From CAZCCC01 sp964497245 (lineage in GTDB: Bacteria; Patescibacteriota; Patescibacteriia; Buchananbacterales; UBA6539): a DNA stretch of 49,655 bases. Location of the stretch: positions 1 through 49,655 of the forward strand of contig CAZCCC010000004.1 in NCBI GenBank assembly GCA_964497245.1, written 5' to 3'. The notes below the pieces were generated by a model. That model ran no database searches. It was not told the DNA's origin and was given only the letters and a program-made list of their open reading frames with translations. The translations under genes were made by a program, and so were the position numbers. Positions within the stretch are counted from its first letter, which is position 1, and the number at the start of each line of letters is the position of its first letter. Shown here piece after piece: positions 7,534 through 15,470 of this stretch.

Positions 7534-9735
7534 ATGAAAAATATGAAAAAAATAATTTTAAAAATTTTAGGGATGCATTGTGCCTCTTGCGCCAGAAATA
7601 TTGAAGAGCAAATTAAAAAGCTTCCGGGCATGCATTCGGTTAATGTTAATTTTGGCACTTCACAAATGTTTGTGGAGGCAAAAGAGTCAGTTTCGGAAAG
7701 TGATTTAAAAAATGTTGTTGAAAAAATGGGTTATAAAATCGTTGGTGGAGTAAGTGAAGAGGAATTTGAAGAGCAAAAAAATATTCGCAAAGCAAAGCAA
7801 AGGGCGATTTGGTCTTTGATTTTGAGTGTCCCCTTAATGTTTACAATGGCGACAATGTATCTTAAATGGCCGCTTTTTGGATTAAAAATTCCAGGTGTTA
7901 ATTCAATGTTTTTACAGTCCATGCTGGAAGCGCTTTTGGCTTTTATTGTTGTTTATATAATTGGCTTCCAAACTCACGTTTCCGCCCTCAGGGCCGTTCG
8001 TCGGTTTTACGCCAATATGGATGTTTTGATTTCGCTTGGCACTACAGCCGCTTTCTTTTTTGGAATAGCCAGTTTTTTTATTGATGTGCCGGTTTTTTTT
8101 GAAATTGCCGCTTTTATCATGACTTTTCAGTTATTGGGACGATACCTAGAAATGCGTGCTAAAGGAAAAACTTCTGAGGCTCTGAGAGAGCTATTAAAAT
8201 TAGGAGCAAAAACAGCTAAAATTTTAGTGAATGAAAAAGAAATGGAGATTTCAATTGAAGAATTGAAAGTTGGGGATATTATGATTGTTAGACCTGGAGA
8301 AAAAATTCCAACAGACGGAAAAGTAGTAGAGGGACAGTCGTCAATTGATGAATCAATGGCAACCGGTGAATCACTGCCGGTGGAAAAAAGGAAAAATGAT
8401 GAAGTGATTGGTGCAACAATTAATCAGGAAGGAGTATTAAAGATTCAGGCGCTGAAAATCGGTAAAGACACTTTTTTCTCTCAAATTGTTAAATTAGTGG
8501 AAGAAGCTCAAAGATCCCGAATTCCTATTCAGGAGTTTGCCGATAAAGTAACTTCATATTTTGTTCCGGCAGTTTTGGTAATTTCTTTATTAACCATTAT
8601 TGGTTGGCTGATTGTAGGAGATTGGTTTGTGGCGATTGTTGGGACAATCACAGTTTTAATTATTGCTTGCCCTTGTGCCTTGGGGCTAGCTACGCCCACT
8701 GCTTTGACTGTTGGAATCGGCAGAGGAGCAAAACAAGGGATTCTTATCCGGCAAGGTGAAGCAATTGAATTAATGGGAAAAATAAAAACAATAGTCTTAG
8801 ATAAAACGGGGACCCTGACAAAAGGAAATCCCGATGTGACAGATATAATAGTTTTTAAAGAAGGTATTAAAGAAAGCTATATTTTACAAAAAGCCGCTTC
8901 CGCAGAGATGGGATCCGAACATCCTTTGGGTAAAGCGATTATTAACAAAGCAAAGAAAGAAGGAATTGAAGTTTTAATCCCTGAAAATTTTAAAGCTCTG
9001 TTTGGTAAAGGAATAATTGCTAAAATTGACTCCAAGAATGTGTTGGTTGGAAAAGAGGAGTTATTAGAAGAGTATAATATCAATTTTTCTTTTACCAAAG
9101 AAAAATTAGAAAAATTACAGAAAGAAGGGAAAACTCTCATGTTTGTAGCCGAAGAAAATGAAATATTAGGAGTAATAGCTGTTGCCGACACTTTAAAAAC
9201 CGAAACAAAAAAAGTGATTGAAGATCTTCATAAAATGGGATTTAAAACTATTATGCTGACCGGAGATAATCAGAGAACGGCAAAAGCCATTGCTAAAATA
9301 GCAGGAATAACCGAGGTTATTGCCGAAGTGTTGCCAAATCAAAAAGTTGATGAAATTAAAAAACTTCAAAGAGAAGGGCAGATAAAAGTGGCAATGGTGG
9401 GCGATGGAATAAATGATGCGCCAGCCTTAACTCAAGCTGATGTTGGGTTGGCAATTGGAACAGGAACGGATATCGCTATTGAAGCTGGAAAAATCACTCT
9501 TGTCAGGGGTGATTTGGGGGTTTTATTAGAAGCTGTTAAGTTGAGTAAAACTACTTTTAAAGTGATTCGTCAAAATCTTTTTTGGGCTTTTTTCTATAAT
9601 ATCGTTGCTATTCCAGTAGCAGCTTTTGGAATTTTGGCTACAATGGTTGGCCCTCTTATTGCGGCCGCTGCCATGGCTTTTAGCTCTTTTTCCGTTGTTG
9701 TCAATTCTTTAAGATTAAGAAAAATTAGATTTTGA
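7534..9735 (+). CDS. copA: Copper-exporting P1B-type ATPase
   Basis: A 733-residue Cu(I)-exporting ATPase. One N-terminal HMA domain has the GMHCASC site (Cys16, Cys19). The usual eight-helix P1B arrangement follows, with actuator motif TGES, the copper-channel motif CPC (379-381) and the phosphorylation loop DKTGT (Asp423). The SEHPLG nucleotide-site motif and GDGINDAPAL hinge are also present. The frame is open back to 7441, but the extra 31 codons lie in a dispersed repeat, so I place the start at ATG 7534 (ATG 7543 is also possible). It acts with the csoR operon upstream to export cytoplasmic copper. I see no copy of the CsoR palindrome directly before it. Confidence 0.93.
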   Translation: MKNMKKIILKILGMHCASCARNIEEQIKKLPGMHSVNVNFGTSQMFVEAKESVSESDLKNVVEKMGYKIVGGVSEEEFEEQKNIRKAKQRAIWSLILSVPLMFTMATMYLKWPLFGLKIPGVNSMFLQSMLEALLAFIVVYIIGFQTHVSALRAVRRFYANMDVLISLGTTAAFFFGIASFFIDVPVFFEIAAFIMTFQLLGRYLEMRAKGKTSEALRELLKLGAKTAKILVNEKEMEISIEELKVGDIMIVRPGEKIPTDGKVVEGQSSIDESMATGESLPVEKRKNDEVIGATINQEGVLKIQALKIGKDTFFSQIVKLVEEAQRSRIPIQEFADKVTSYFVPAVLVISLLTIIGWLIVGDWFVAIVGTITVLIIACPCALGLATPTALTVGIGRGAKQGILIRQGEAIELMGKIKTIVLDKTGTLTKGNPDVTDIIVFKEGIKESYILQKAASAEMGSEHPLGKAIINKAKKEGIEVLIPENFKALFGKGIIAKIDSKNVLVGKEELLEEYNINFSFTKEKLEKLQKEGKTLMFVAEENEILGVIAVADTLKTETKKVIEDLHKMGFKTIMLTGDNQRTAKAIAKIAGITEVIAEVLPNQKVDEIKKLQREGQIKVAMVGDGINDAPALTQADVGLAIGTGTDIAIEAGKITLVRGDLGVLLEAVKLSKTTFKVIRQNLFWAFFYNIVAIPVAAFGILATMVGPLIAAAAMAFSSFSVVVNSLRLRKIRF

Positions 9736-9839
9736 TTTTCAGCGAAACCATAAAAGTTTTGTTATGTGGCGGGGCAGTAGTTTTATGCAAGAAGTTGCAT
9801 TTATACTCGGGGGCAATATTTGGTAAAAATTTTTAGCCC

Positions 9840-9868
9840 TTGACATATTTTTTTGGTCATGCTAACAT
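9840..9868 (+). promoter_or_regulatory. Extended -10 promoter of DUF5320 gene
   Basis: TTGACA (9840-9845), a 17-nt spacer ending TGC, and TAACAT (9863-9868) make an extended -10 promoter. A leader of about 45 nt with GGAAAGGA precedes the ATG at 9921. Confidence 0.65.
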
Positions 9869-9920
9869 AGTTATGGGTATATATTCATAATTAATTAATA
9901 AAACCCGGAAAGGAAAAAGT

Positions 9921-10115
9921 ATGCCAAATTTTGACAAAACAGGACCCGCCGGCGCTGGTGCTAAAACCGGTGGGCAAATGGGAAAATGTGCTGATGCTAA
10001 ACCTCTAGGCAGACCATTTGATGGTCGTGGAAAAGGCATGGGACAAGGCCGTGGACGCAGAAATGTGGGGCAAGGTTTACGAGGGCGAGCAGGACAAGTT
10101 AGGGATAATGGCTAA
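9921..10115 (+). CDS. DUF5320-like small Gly/Arg-rich protein
   Basis: This 64-residue protein opens MPNFDKTGPAGAGAKTGG, matching the pattern of the DUF5320 family (MPGxDxTGPxGxGPxTGG), and continues very rich in Gly and Arg. In other prokaryotes these proteins sit next to DUF134 regulators and NifX/NifB-like iron-molybdenum cofactor proteins. Here DUF134 follows 231 nt later but no NifX-like gene is present. It has a Shine-Dalgarno sequence (GGAAAGGA) and its own promoter. The molecular role is unknown. Confidence 0.7.
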   Translation: MPNFDKTGPAGAGAKTGGQMGKCADAKPLGRPFDGRGKGMGQGRGRRNVGQGLRGRAGQVRDNG

Positions 10116-10271
10116 AAACCTTAAAAGCCAGAATAGTAAAAAAGCTTGTAAATGAATTAATCAATTATTCAGAAAAGACCAAGATATGTCTTATTTCGGC
10201 GCAATTATGCGGATGAGTATTACTTGTAATTAAGTATTTGTAGAAAGACCAGAAATAAAAAAAGTTTTTTG

Positions 10272-10300
10272 AAGTCAGCTTTTTTAAAAAAAGCTGACTT
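10272..10300. terminator. Symmetric AT-rich hairpin
   Basis: AAGTCAGCTTTTTT and AAAAAAGCTGACTT are perfect complements with almost no loop. It could act as a terminator for the DUF5320 transcript; the run after it (AGCTTTCTTG) is only moderately T-rich. Confidence 0.5.
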
Positions 10301-10332
10301 AGCTTTCTTGTTAATAGTTTGTTATTTTATGG

Positions 10333-10338
10333 TATAAT
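10333..10338 (+). promoter_or_regulatory. Extended -10 for leaderless DUF134 mRNA
   Basis: TGG-TATAAT ends 8 nt before the ATG at 10347, so transcription should begin at or within a base or two of the start codon. Confidence 0.55.
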
Positions 10339-10346
10339 TTTTAAGT

Positions 10347-10628
10347 ATGACAAGACCGAGAAAATGTAGAAGAATAAGATGGCGAGCCGAAGCTACATAT
10401 TTTAAGCCTCGCGGAATTCCGATGAAGCAGCTTGAGGAGGTTATTTTAATTAAAGAAGAAATAGAAGCTGTAAGGCTTAAAGATTATTTAGGCTTGGATC
10501 AAATTGATGCGGCAAAAAAAATGAATATTTCGCAAAGCACTTTTCAGCGCATTTTAGTTTCGACCAGAAAGAAAATTGCAGAATCATTAATAAAAGGGAA
10601 GGCATTAAAAATTGAAGACGACTTATAA
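10347..10628 (+). CDS. DUF134 family helix-turn-helix protein
   Basis: This 93-residue protein matches the DUF134/COG1342 family: RPRKCRRI at the N-terminus, then FKPRGIP, EEVILIKEEIEAVRLKDYLGL and a sigma-70 region-4-like helix-turn-helix (QIDAAKKMNISQSTFQRIL, about residues 51-69). It is predicted to bind DNA. Family members are normally next to DUF5320 and NifX-like genes, which agrees with the DUF5320 gene upstream. The mRNA is probably leaderless. A cupin gene follows 15 nt later. Confidence 0.85.
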   Translation: MTRPRKCRRIRWRAEATYFKPRGIPMKQLEEVILIKEEIEAVRLKDYLGLDQIDAAKKMNISQSTFQRILVSTRKKIAESLIKGKALKIEDDL

Positions 10629-10643
10629 ATAAAATAATCTATA

Positions 10644-10958
10644 ATGATATTAAAAAATTTAGACAAAGCGGGAAAGATATTAAGTCTAGATCAAACTAAA
10701 AATATAAAATCAGGGGTTGTTATTTTGCAACCCGGTCAAGAAGTGGGAAAGCATATTACCAAGAGCAGAGAAGAAGTAATTATAGTACTTGAGGGGCAAG
10801 CTACTATACTAGTCTATGAAAAAAATTTAAAAGCCAGTTTGGCAAAAACTGGACAATTGGTTTATATTAGTCAGGGAGTTGAACATAATGTAAAAAATAA
10901 TACGGACAAAATTTTACGTTATATTTATCTAGTATCGTTAATAAAATATGAAGCTTAA
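10644..10958 (+). CDS. Small single-domain cupin protein
   Basis: This 104-residue protein consists of one cupin barrel. The first motif is visible as PGQEVGKHITKSREEVIIVLEG (His at about 33, Glu at about 39-40) and the second as QGVEHNVKN (His at about 85). Such proteins bind a metal and range from isomerases to sensors; no substrate can be deduced. Its stop overlaps the start of the YibE/F-like gene by 11 nt, so the two are translationally coupled, downstream of DUF134. Confidence 0.75.
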   Translation: MILKNLDKAGKILSLDQTKNIKSGVVILQPGQEVGKHITKSREEVIIVLEGQATILVYEKNLKASLAKTGQLVYISQGVEHNVKNNTDKILRYIYLVSLIKYEA

Positions 10959-12039
10959 ATTTTTATTTTTTTCATTTTTTATTTTTTTTATAATACCCGT
11001 TAGTTCGGCTTTGGCAGTTGAAGCACAGCCGGTGGTTTATTATGAAAAAGCGATAATTTTGGAATTAAAAGAAACAATAAATGAAATTTCCGATTTTGGT
11101 CAAGGAATGAAAAGTGTTCAAGAAATTAAGATAAAAATTTTATCAGGAGCACATAAAGGAGAGGAAAAAGTTTTGGAAAATTCAATTTTGGGTAATCCGG
11201 CAGATTTAAACATAATGAAAGGCGACAAAGTAATTATTTATTTGGAAAAGTTTGAAGATGATCGGTTAATTATTCAAATTCATGATTATTATCGTTTGCC
11301 CCAGATTATCCTGTTAGTTTTTATTTTTTTTGTGCTAATGATTTTAATTGGTAAAGCCCAAGGACTAAGATCAATTGTCAGTCTACTTTTTTCAATTTTT
11401 TTGATATTCAAAGTTTTTATTCCAATGGCTCTGAAAGGCTTTAATCCCGTTTGGCTGTCATTGGTAATAGCTAGTATTATATCCATAACCACCTTATTTA
11501 TAATAGCTGGTTTTAGAAAGAAAACTATAGCCGCCATATTGGGAACCATTGGGGGATTAATCAGTGCGGCTATTTTAGCTTTTGTTTTTACAAATTTATC
11601 AAGATTAAGCGGGCTGTCTTCGGAAGAAGCAAGGATTTTGGCGTCAAGTTTTTTTCTGGATTTTAAGGGATTGCTTTTTTCCAGCATTATTATCGCTGCA
11701 TTGGGAGCGGTAATGGATGTTGCAATTTCAGTGGCTTCGGGAATTGCTGAAGTAAAAAAAGCCAATTCAGAGATATCTCGAAAAAAATTAATTTCATCCG
11801 GCATGGAAATCGGCAAAGATATTATTGGAACAATGTCCAATACTTTAATTTTTGCCTATGTTGGTGCTTCGCTTTTTATTTTGCTTTTATTTACAAAATT
11901 CGGCGATTCTTATTTGAAATTTTTTAATTTTGATTTTGTCGCTGAGGAAATAATCGGTGCAATTTCCGGAAGCATAGGCTTGATTTTAACAGTTCCAATT
12001 ACGGCTTTTTTTGCCGGATATCTTGAGTCAAAAAAATAG
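10948..12039 (+). CDS. YibE/F-like multi-pass membrane protein
   Basis: This 363-residue protein starts with a signal-like helix (residues 4-24, ending SSALA). An extracytoplasmic domain of about 90 residues with an OB-like look follows (GAHKGEEKVLENSI), then at least seven transmembrane helices from about residue 118. The membrane part has the YibE/F hallmarks GKAQGLRS, AALGAVMDVAISV and MGKDIIGTMSNTL-type sequence (here GKDIIGTMSNTLIFAY). The family is widespread in Gram-positives and Patescibacteria; its function is not established. It overlaps the upstream cupin by 11 nt. Confidence 0.85.
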   Translation: MKLKFLFFSFFIFFIIPVSSALAVEAQPVVYYEKAIILELKETINEISDFGQGMKSVQEIKIKILSGAHKGEEKVLENSILGNPADLNIMKGDKVIIYLEKFEDDRLIIQIHDYYRLPQIILLVFIFFVLMILIGKAQGLRSIVSLLFSIFLIFKVFIPMALKGFNPVWLSLVIASIISITTLFIIAGFRKKTIAAILGTIGGLISAAILAFVFTNLSRLSGLSSEEARILASSFFLDFKGLLFSSIIIAALGAVMDVAISVASGIAEVKKANSEISRKKLISSGMEIGKDIIGTMSNTLIFAYVGASLFILLLFTKFGDSYLKFFNFDFVAEEIIGAISGSIGLILTVPITAFFAGYLESKK

Positions 12040-12062
12040 CATCATTAACTTAGAAAATAAAT

Positions 12063-12084
12063 ATCGCTTTTAAAGCGATTTTTT
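12063..12084 (+). terminator. Terminator after the YibE/F gene
   Basis: ATCGCTTT and AAAGCGAT form a compact stem followed directly by TTTTT. It ends 3 nt before the -10 of the next gene. Confidence 0.65.
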
Positions 12085-12086
12085 GA

Positions 12087-12092
12087 TATACT
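12087..12092 (+). promoter_or_regulatory. Extended -10 for leaderless EamA mRNA
   Basis: TGA-TATACT ends 8 nt before ATG 12101, the same spacing as at the DUF134 gene, implying a leaderless or near-leaderless mRNA. Confidence 0.5.
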
Positions 12093-12100
12093 AAAACTAT

Positions 12101-13006
12101 ATGGATTGGTTATTGCTTTTAATAATTGCTTATTTTTTCATTTCTCTTACCGCCTTGACGGATAAGTTTCTTTTGAATAATATTTTAGGCGAGCCTGTTG
12201 TTTATGCTTTTTTAGTATCTGCCTTAGGGCTAGTTGCCGTATTACTTGCACCTTTCGGCTTAATTTGGCCGGGTTATTGGCAATTGTTAATCAGTCTCAT
12301 TGCCGGTTTCAGTTTTACTTTTGCCTTGTTTTTTTTATATAAATCATTAAAAATAGGTGAAACTTCCAGAGTTTTTACTACTGTTGGATCGCTTGGTGCA
12401 GTCTTAACATTTACATTTTCAGCAATTTTTTTGAAAGAAATTTTAAATAGCAGTGAGATTTTTGGTTTTGTTTTTTTAATAATCGGCGGGATATTGATTA
12501 GCCTTGATTTTCAAGCCAAAAGAAAATTCAATAAATCATATCTAATTTTTTCTTTGCTGGCGGCTTTAATGTTTGCTATTTCTTATACTTCAGCCAAACA
12601 TATTTATACCGTACAGGGATTTATTTCCGGTTTCGTCTGGCTTAGGATTTTTGCCTTCATTGCCGGGCTTCTTTTTTTAGTCAGTCGGAAAAATTTTCAG
12701 TTAGTTAAAAAAGAATTGCAAAAAGGATCTTTAATTTCAAAAAAGTCAAATCAATTTATCTTAATTGGCGGGCAAGCTTCTTCAGCAGTCGGTTTTTTGA
12801 TCTTAAATTATGTCATTTCCCTTAAAAATCCGGCAATTGTTTTGGCTGGACAGGGTCTTCAATATGCTTTTTTATTTATTTTTACTTTGGCAATATCCAA
12901 TTTTTTCCCAAAGATTTTAAAAGAAGAAATTACTGCTTTGATAATTTTACAGAAAGGTTTGGCAATAGTTTTAATTTCTATCGGACTTGTAGTAGTTGCT
13001 TTTTAG
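12101..13006 (+). CDS. EamA/DMT-superfamily transporter
   Basis: This 301-residue protein has about ten hydrophobic helices, arranged as two halves of five, the layout of the drug/metabolite transporter superfamily. The end of each half shows a typical EamA pattern, for example FGFVFLIIGGILISLDF in the first half and QKGLAIVLISIGLVVVAF at the C-terminus. The substrate cannot be predicted; relatives export amino acids, nucleosides or cofactors. It has its own promoter after a terminator and is likely leaderless. Confidence 0.8.
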   Translation: MDWLLLLIIAYFFISLTALTDKFLLNNILGEPVVYAFLVSALGLVAVLLAPFGLIWPGYWQLLISLIAGFSFTFALFFLYKSLKIGETSRVFTTVGSLGAVLTFTFSAIFLKEILNSSEIFGFVFLIIGGILISLDFQAKRKFNKSYLIFSLLAALMFAISYTSAKHIYTVQGFISGFVWLRIFAFIAGLLFLVSRKNFQLVKKELQKGSLISKKSNQFILIGGQASSAVGFLILNYVISLKNPAIVLAGQGLQYAFLFIFTLAISNFFPKILKEEITALIILQKGLAIVLISIGLVVVAF

Positions 13007-13025
13007 TTTCCTGATAATTATGTGT

Positions 13026-13031
13026 TATAAT
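13026..13031 (+). promoter_or_regulatory. Extended -10 of the DUF389 gene
   Basis: TGT-TATAAT is an ideal extended -10. The ATG at 13071 is 39 nt further on. Confidence 0.5.
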
Positions 13032-13070
13032 TAATATTATCGGAGATTATCACTTTTAAAATATCAAAAT

Positions 13071-13838
13071 ATGATTATTAACTCAAAAAAACTGACAAAA
13101 ACTCAAAAAGAAGAGGCGGTACATAAATTATTTGAAGATAGTGCGCCTTGTTATGATTTTTATTTAATGCTGATTCTTTCAGGAATGATTATTACTTTTG
13201 GACTTTTGCTTAACAATATACCGGTAATTATTGGAGGAATGATGGTTGCGCCGATTTTGTCTCCTATTTTGAGCATGTCTATGGGAATTATTGTAAGTGA
13301 TTTTAAATTAATGAAAAGATCAGCCCAAGTAATTTTTAATTCAGTAGTTTTAATTGTGGTAATTTCTTTTTTTAGTTCTTTGCTTGCAGTAAGTAGGGAT
13401 TTAAATCAAGAAATTGTTTCCAGGGCATTTCCAAATTTTTATTATTTATTAATTGCCATATTCTCCGGTGTGGCCGTCTCATATGCTATTGTAAGACCGC
13501 AGATGTCAGAAACTTTGCCCGGAGTTGCCGTTACAGTTGCCTTGATTCCTCCGTTGGCTTCGGTCGGTATTGCCTTATCTCTTTTGGAGTGGAATGTTGT
13601 AATTGGATCATTGGGTTTATTTGTAATAAATTTAGCGGGGATAATATTTGCCTCAATAATTGTATTTGCCTTGTTGAATTTTTATGAAGTAAAAAAGGCA
13701 ATAGAAAAAAAAATTAATAGCGAAGAAAAAGTAATTTCAAAAACCTTAGAACAGCGAGAGGCGGAAAATTTAAAAGAATTGTCAAAAAAGGTTAATCAGG
13801 CAAAAAAAATCATTGATAAAAAAAAGAAACGTCTTTAG
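13071..13838 (+). CDS. DUF389 family membrane protein
   Basis: This 255-residue protein has six hydrophobic helices between residues 28 and 205 and a long charged, lysine-rich cytoplasmic coiled-coil tail (about 206-255). Family markers of DUF389 (PF04087) are clear: IPVIIGGMMVAPILSPIL, RPQMSETLPGVAVTVALIPP and a final helix with NLAGIIFASIIVF. The function of the family is unknown; a transport role is commonly supposed. It is monocistronic. Confidence 0.85.
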   Translation: MIINSKKLTKTQKEEAVHKLFEDSAPCYDFYLMLILSGMIITFGLLLNNIPVIIGGMMVAPILSPILSMSMGIIVSDFKLMKRSAQVIFNSVVLIVVISFFSSLLAVSRDLNQEIVSRAFPNFYYLLIAIFSGVAVSYAIVRPQMSETLPGVAVTVALIPPLASVGIALSLLEWNVVIGSLGLFVINLAGIIFASIIVFALLNFYEVKKAIEKKINSEEKVISKTLEQREAENLKELSKKVNQAKKIIDKKKKRL

Positions 13839-13998
13839 CTATTTCAACTCTAGGGATAAATCCCTTAAACAAGAAAAATGGAAGAATCAAGTTTTACGCG
13901 ATTTCTTATCCCGCTTGTGCAGAATTTGAAATGACGAAAAGAAAGTCAAAATTTTTAAACTAAATCAAATAATTCATATTTATTAATAATTTAAAAAT

Positions 13999-14349
13999 AT
14001 GGCAATTATTTACGGAGTAGATACATCCAAATCTTATGGGCCAATTGAAGTTCGAGATGCTATCATTGATTGTTTTACTGAAGCCCATTCAGAAATTCTA
14101 GAAAAAGATATTGATGAATTTGCAGCTGGTATTAATTCTGAAGATGTAGAAAAAATAAAAAATATTAGCGTGAAGTTAATGGTTAAAAATTATTTTAATG
14201 AAACAGGGGATAATTTTGAGAATCCAACCAAGGAATCATTAATTGCAGTTTGTGATAAATTGGCGGAGTTTGCCAGAAATTTTCGTGCTGACGAAATTAT
14301 TAAAAAACATTATCGTGAGATAATGCAGTTAGTTGAAGGTTTGAGATAA
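13999..14349 (+). CDS. Hypothetical helical protein beside sensor genes
   Basis: This 116-residue soluble protein appears mostly helical, with conserved-looking opening MAIIYGVDTSKSYG and alternating acidic helices. It has no membrane segment and no catalytic motif I recognise. The stop is 3 nt before the start of the PAS-domain gene, so it is almost certainly co-transcribed and probably serves the same signalling pathway, perhaps as an adaptor. That role is inferred from position only. Confidence 0.65.
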   Translation: MAIIYGVDTSKSYGPIEVRDAIIDCFTEAHSEILEKDIDEFAAGINSEDVEKIKNISVKLMVKNYFNETGDNFENPTKESLIAVCDKLAEFARNFRADEIIKKHYREIMQLVEGLR

Positions 14350-14352
14350 ATT

Positions 14353-14871
14353 ATGGCAAAGAAAACAGAGATTAAAAAATCACAAATAGACTCTGGCAGA
14401 AGCTTACTTAAAAGTGTTTTAAATAATATTAATGATGCTATTTTCATTCACGACCTTAAGGGTCGTTTTTTATTAGTTAATGCTGAGTCTTGTAGTCGAC
14501 TAGAATATAAAGAAGAAGAACTTTTAAAGTTTGGCCTGGCCAAAATTGATTCTCCCAAATTTGCCAAATTAGTTCCTGCCCGAATTAAAGAATTAAAAGA
14601 GAAGAAAAGCGTTGTTTTTGAAAGCGAGCATATAACAAAATCAGGCAAAACTATTCCTGTTGAGATAAGCAGCAAAGTCATAGATTATCAAGGAAAGTTG
14701 GCAATTTTAAGTGTTGCCCGCGACATTACTGCACAAAAAAATATTGAAAATGGTATAAAAGAAAAATTCGAGGAGTTAGAAAAAATAAATCGCCTAATGG
14801 TTGGACGAGAATTAAAGATGATTAAACTTAAAGAAAAAATCCAAAGATTAGAACAATCATTAACAAAATAA
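14353..14871 (+). CDS. PAS-domain protein without output domain
   Basis: This 172-residue soluble protein has a PAS domain (about residues 18-128: NINDAIFIHDLKGRFLLVN, then ITKSGKTIPVEIS, ending VARDITAQKNIE). A C-terminal coiled coil follows, containing NRLMVGRELKMIKLKEKI. The same coiled-coil signature ends the membrane sensor at 15471 (NRYMVNRELKMIELKKKI). There is no kinase, cyclase or DNA-binding domain, so it may signal through protein contact with the nearby histidine kinase. It sits 3 nt after the preceding gene. Confidence 0.8.
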   Translation: MAKKTEIKKSQIDSGRSLLKSVLNNINDAIFIHDLKGRFLLVNAESCSRLEYKEEELLKFGLAKIDSPKFAKLVPARIKELKEKKSVVFESEHITKSGKTIPVEISSKVIDYQGKLAILSVARDITAQKNIENGIKEKFEELEKINRLMVGRELKMIKLKEKIQRLEQSLTK

Positions 14872-15039
14872 AGGGTATTAATCCTTTTTGGCTCCCTGTC
14901 TGCTCCGTCAAAGACGTTTGTCGCCTATGGCGGGGACAGGCGGTAGACAGGATTGGATCGGTTCAGTATTTATTTAACACTTTTATTCATTGATTATGTA
15001 AAATAGGTATTGGATCGCCCTACGTTGCCAATAAAAATA
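14872..15039 (-). repeat. Dispersed repeat copy 3, with long hairpin interior
   Basis: On the minus strand it opens ATTTTTATTGGCAACGTAG (15039-15021) and ends GGATTAATACCCTTT (14884-14870), the same ends as the other copies. The interior holds an imperfect stem, CCTGTCTGCTCC (14897-14908) against GGCGGTAGACAGG (14939-14951). Part of it reads in frame with the hemerythrin gene and gives a false upstream start (TTG 15010). Confidence 0.55.
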
Positions 15040-15045
15040 TTTAAT

Positions 15046-15450
15046 ATGCCTATACAATGGAATGAAGAACACAGCGTTAACGTCAAAGAACTTGACGATC
15101 AACATAAGATTTTTATTAGTTTACTTAATCGGTCTTATGATTTAATTCATTCTCAGGGCAGTCAGAAAGATCTAAAAAATATTTTGGCAGATTTAATAGA
15201 CTATGCCGTAAACCATTTTAATGCTGAAGAAAAGTATTTTGATTTGTACAATTATGAAAATTTATTTGAACACAAAGAAGAACATAAAAAACTTAAAAAA
15301 CAGGTTTTGGATTTCCAGAAAGATTTTTTAGCCGGTAAAAAAGATATTACAGTTGAATTGATTGATTTTTTGGAAGATTGGCTGATTGACCATCTTGGAA
15401 GTCAAGATAAAAAATATTCCAAATGTTTTAATGAACATGGTCTATACTAG
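15046..15450 (+). CDS. Bacteriohemerythrin
   Basis: This 134-residue protein has the full set of di-iron ligands in order: His in EEHSVN, HKIF with preceding D-D-Q, HFNAEEKYF, HKEEH, and the C-terminal WLIDHLGSQDKKY. The fold is a four-helix bundle that binds O2 reversibly. I place the start at ATG 15046, because upstream codons lie in a dispersed repeat and hemerythrins normally begin just before the IQWNEEHSV strand. Position among sensor genes suggests oxygen sensing or oxygen buffering for the signalling cluster. Confidence 0.9.
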   Translation: MPIQWNEEHSVNVKELDDQHKIFISLLNRSYDLIHSQGSQKDLKNILADLIDYAVNHFNAEEKYFDLYNYENLFEHKEEHKKLKKQVLDFQKDFLAGKKDITVELIDFLEDWLIDHLGSQDKKYSKCFNEHGLY

Positions 15451-15470
15451 AAATTAAAATTAAGATCAAT

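Larger units (their letters stand above)
10116..10346 (+). other. Intergenic region with possible remnant and leaderless promoter
   Basis: From about 10130 an unstarted frame encodes ARIVKKLVNELINYSEKTK and closes at TGA near 10215. It looks protein-like and may be the remains of a gene between DUF5320 and DUF134. A hairpin follows at 10272-10300. At 10333-10338 there is TATAAT preceded by TGG, an extended -10, only 8 nt before the DUF134 ATG. Confidence 0.35.

Noticed and set aside
9736..9839. Riboswitch upstream of the DUF5320 gene (TGCAAGAAGTTGCA stem)
   Set aside because: The stem lies upstream of the predicted promoter at 9840, so it would not be in that mRNA, and no known aptamer pattern is visible.
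11289..11840. 183-codon minus-strand open frame
   Set aside because: It lies wholly within the YibE/F-like gene, whose membrane helices and family motifs are clear.
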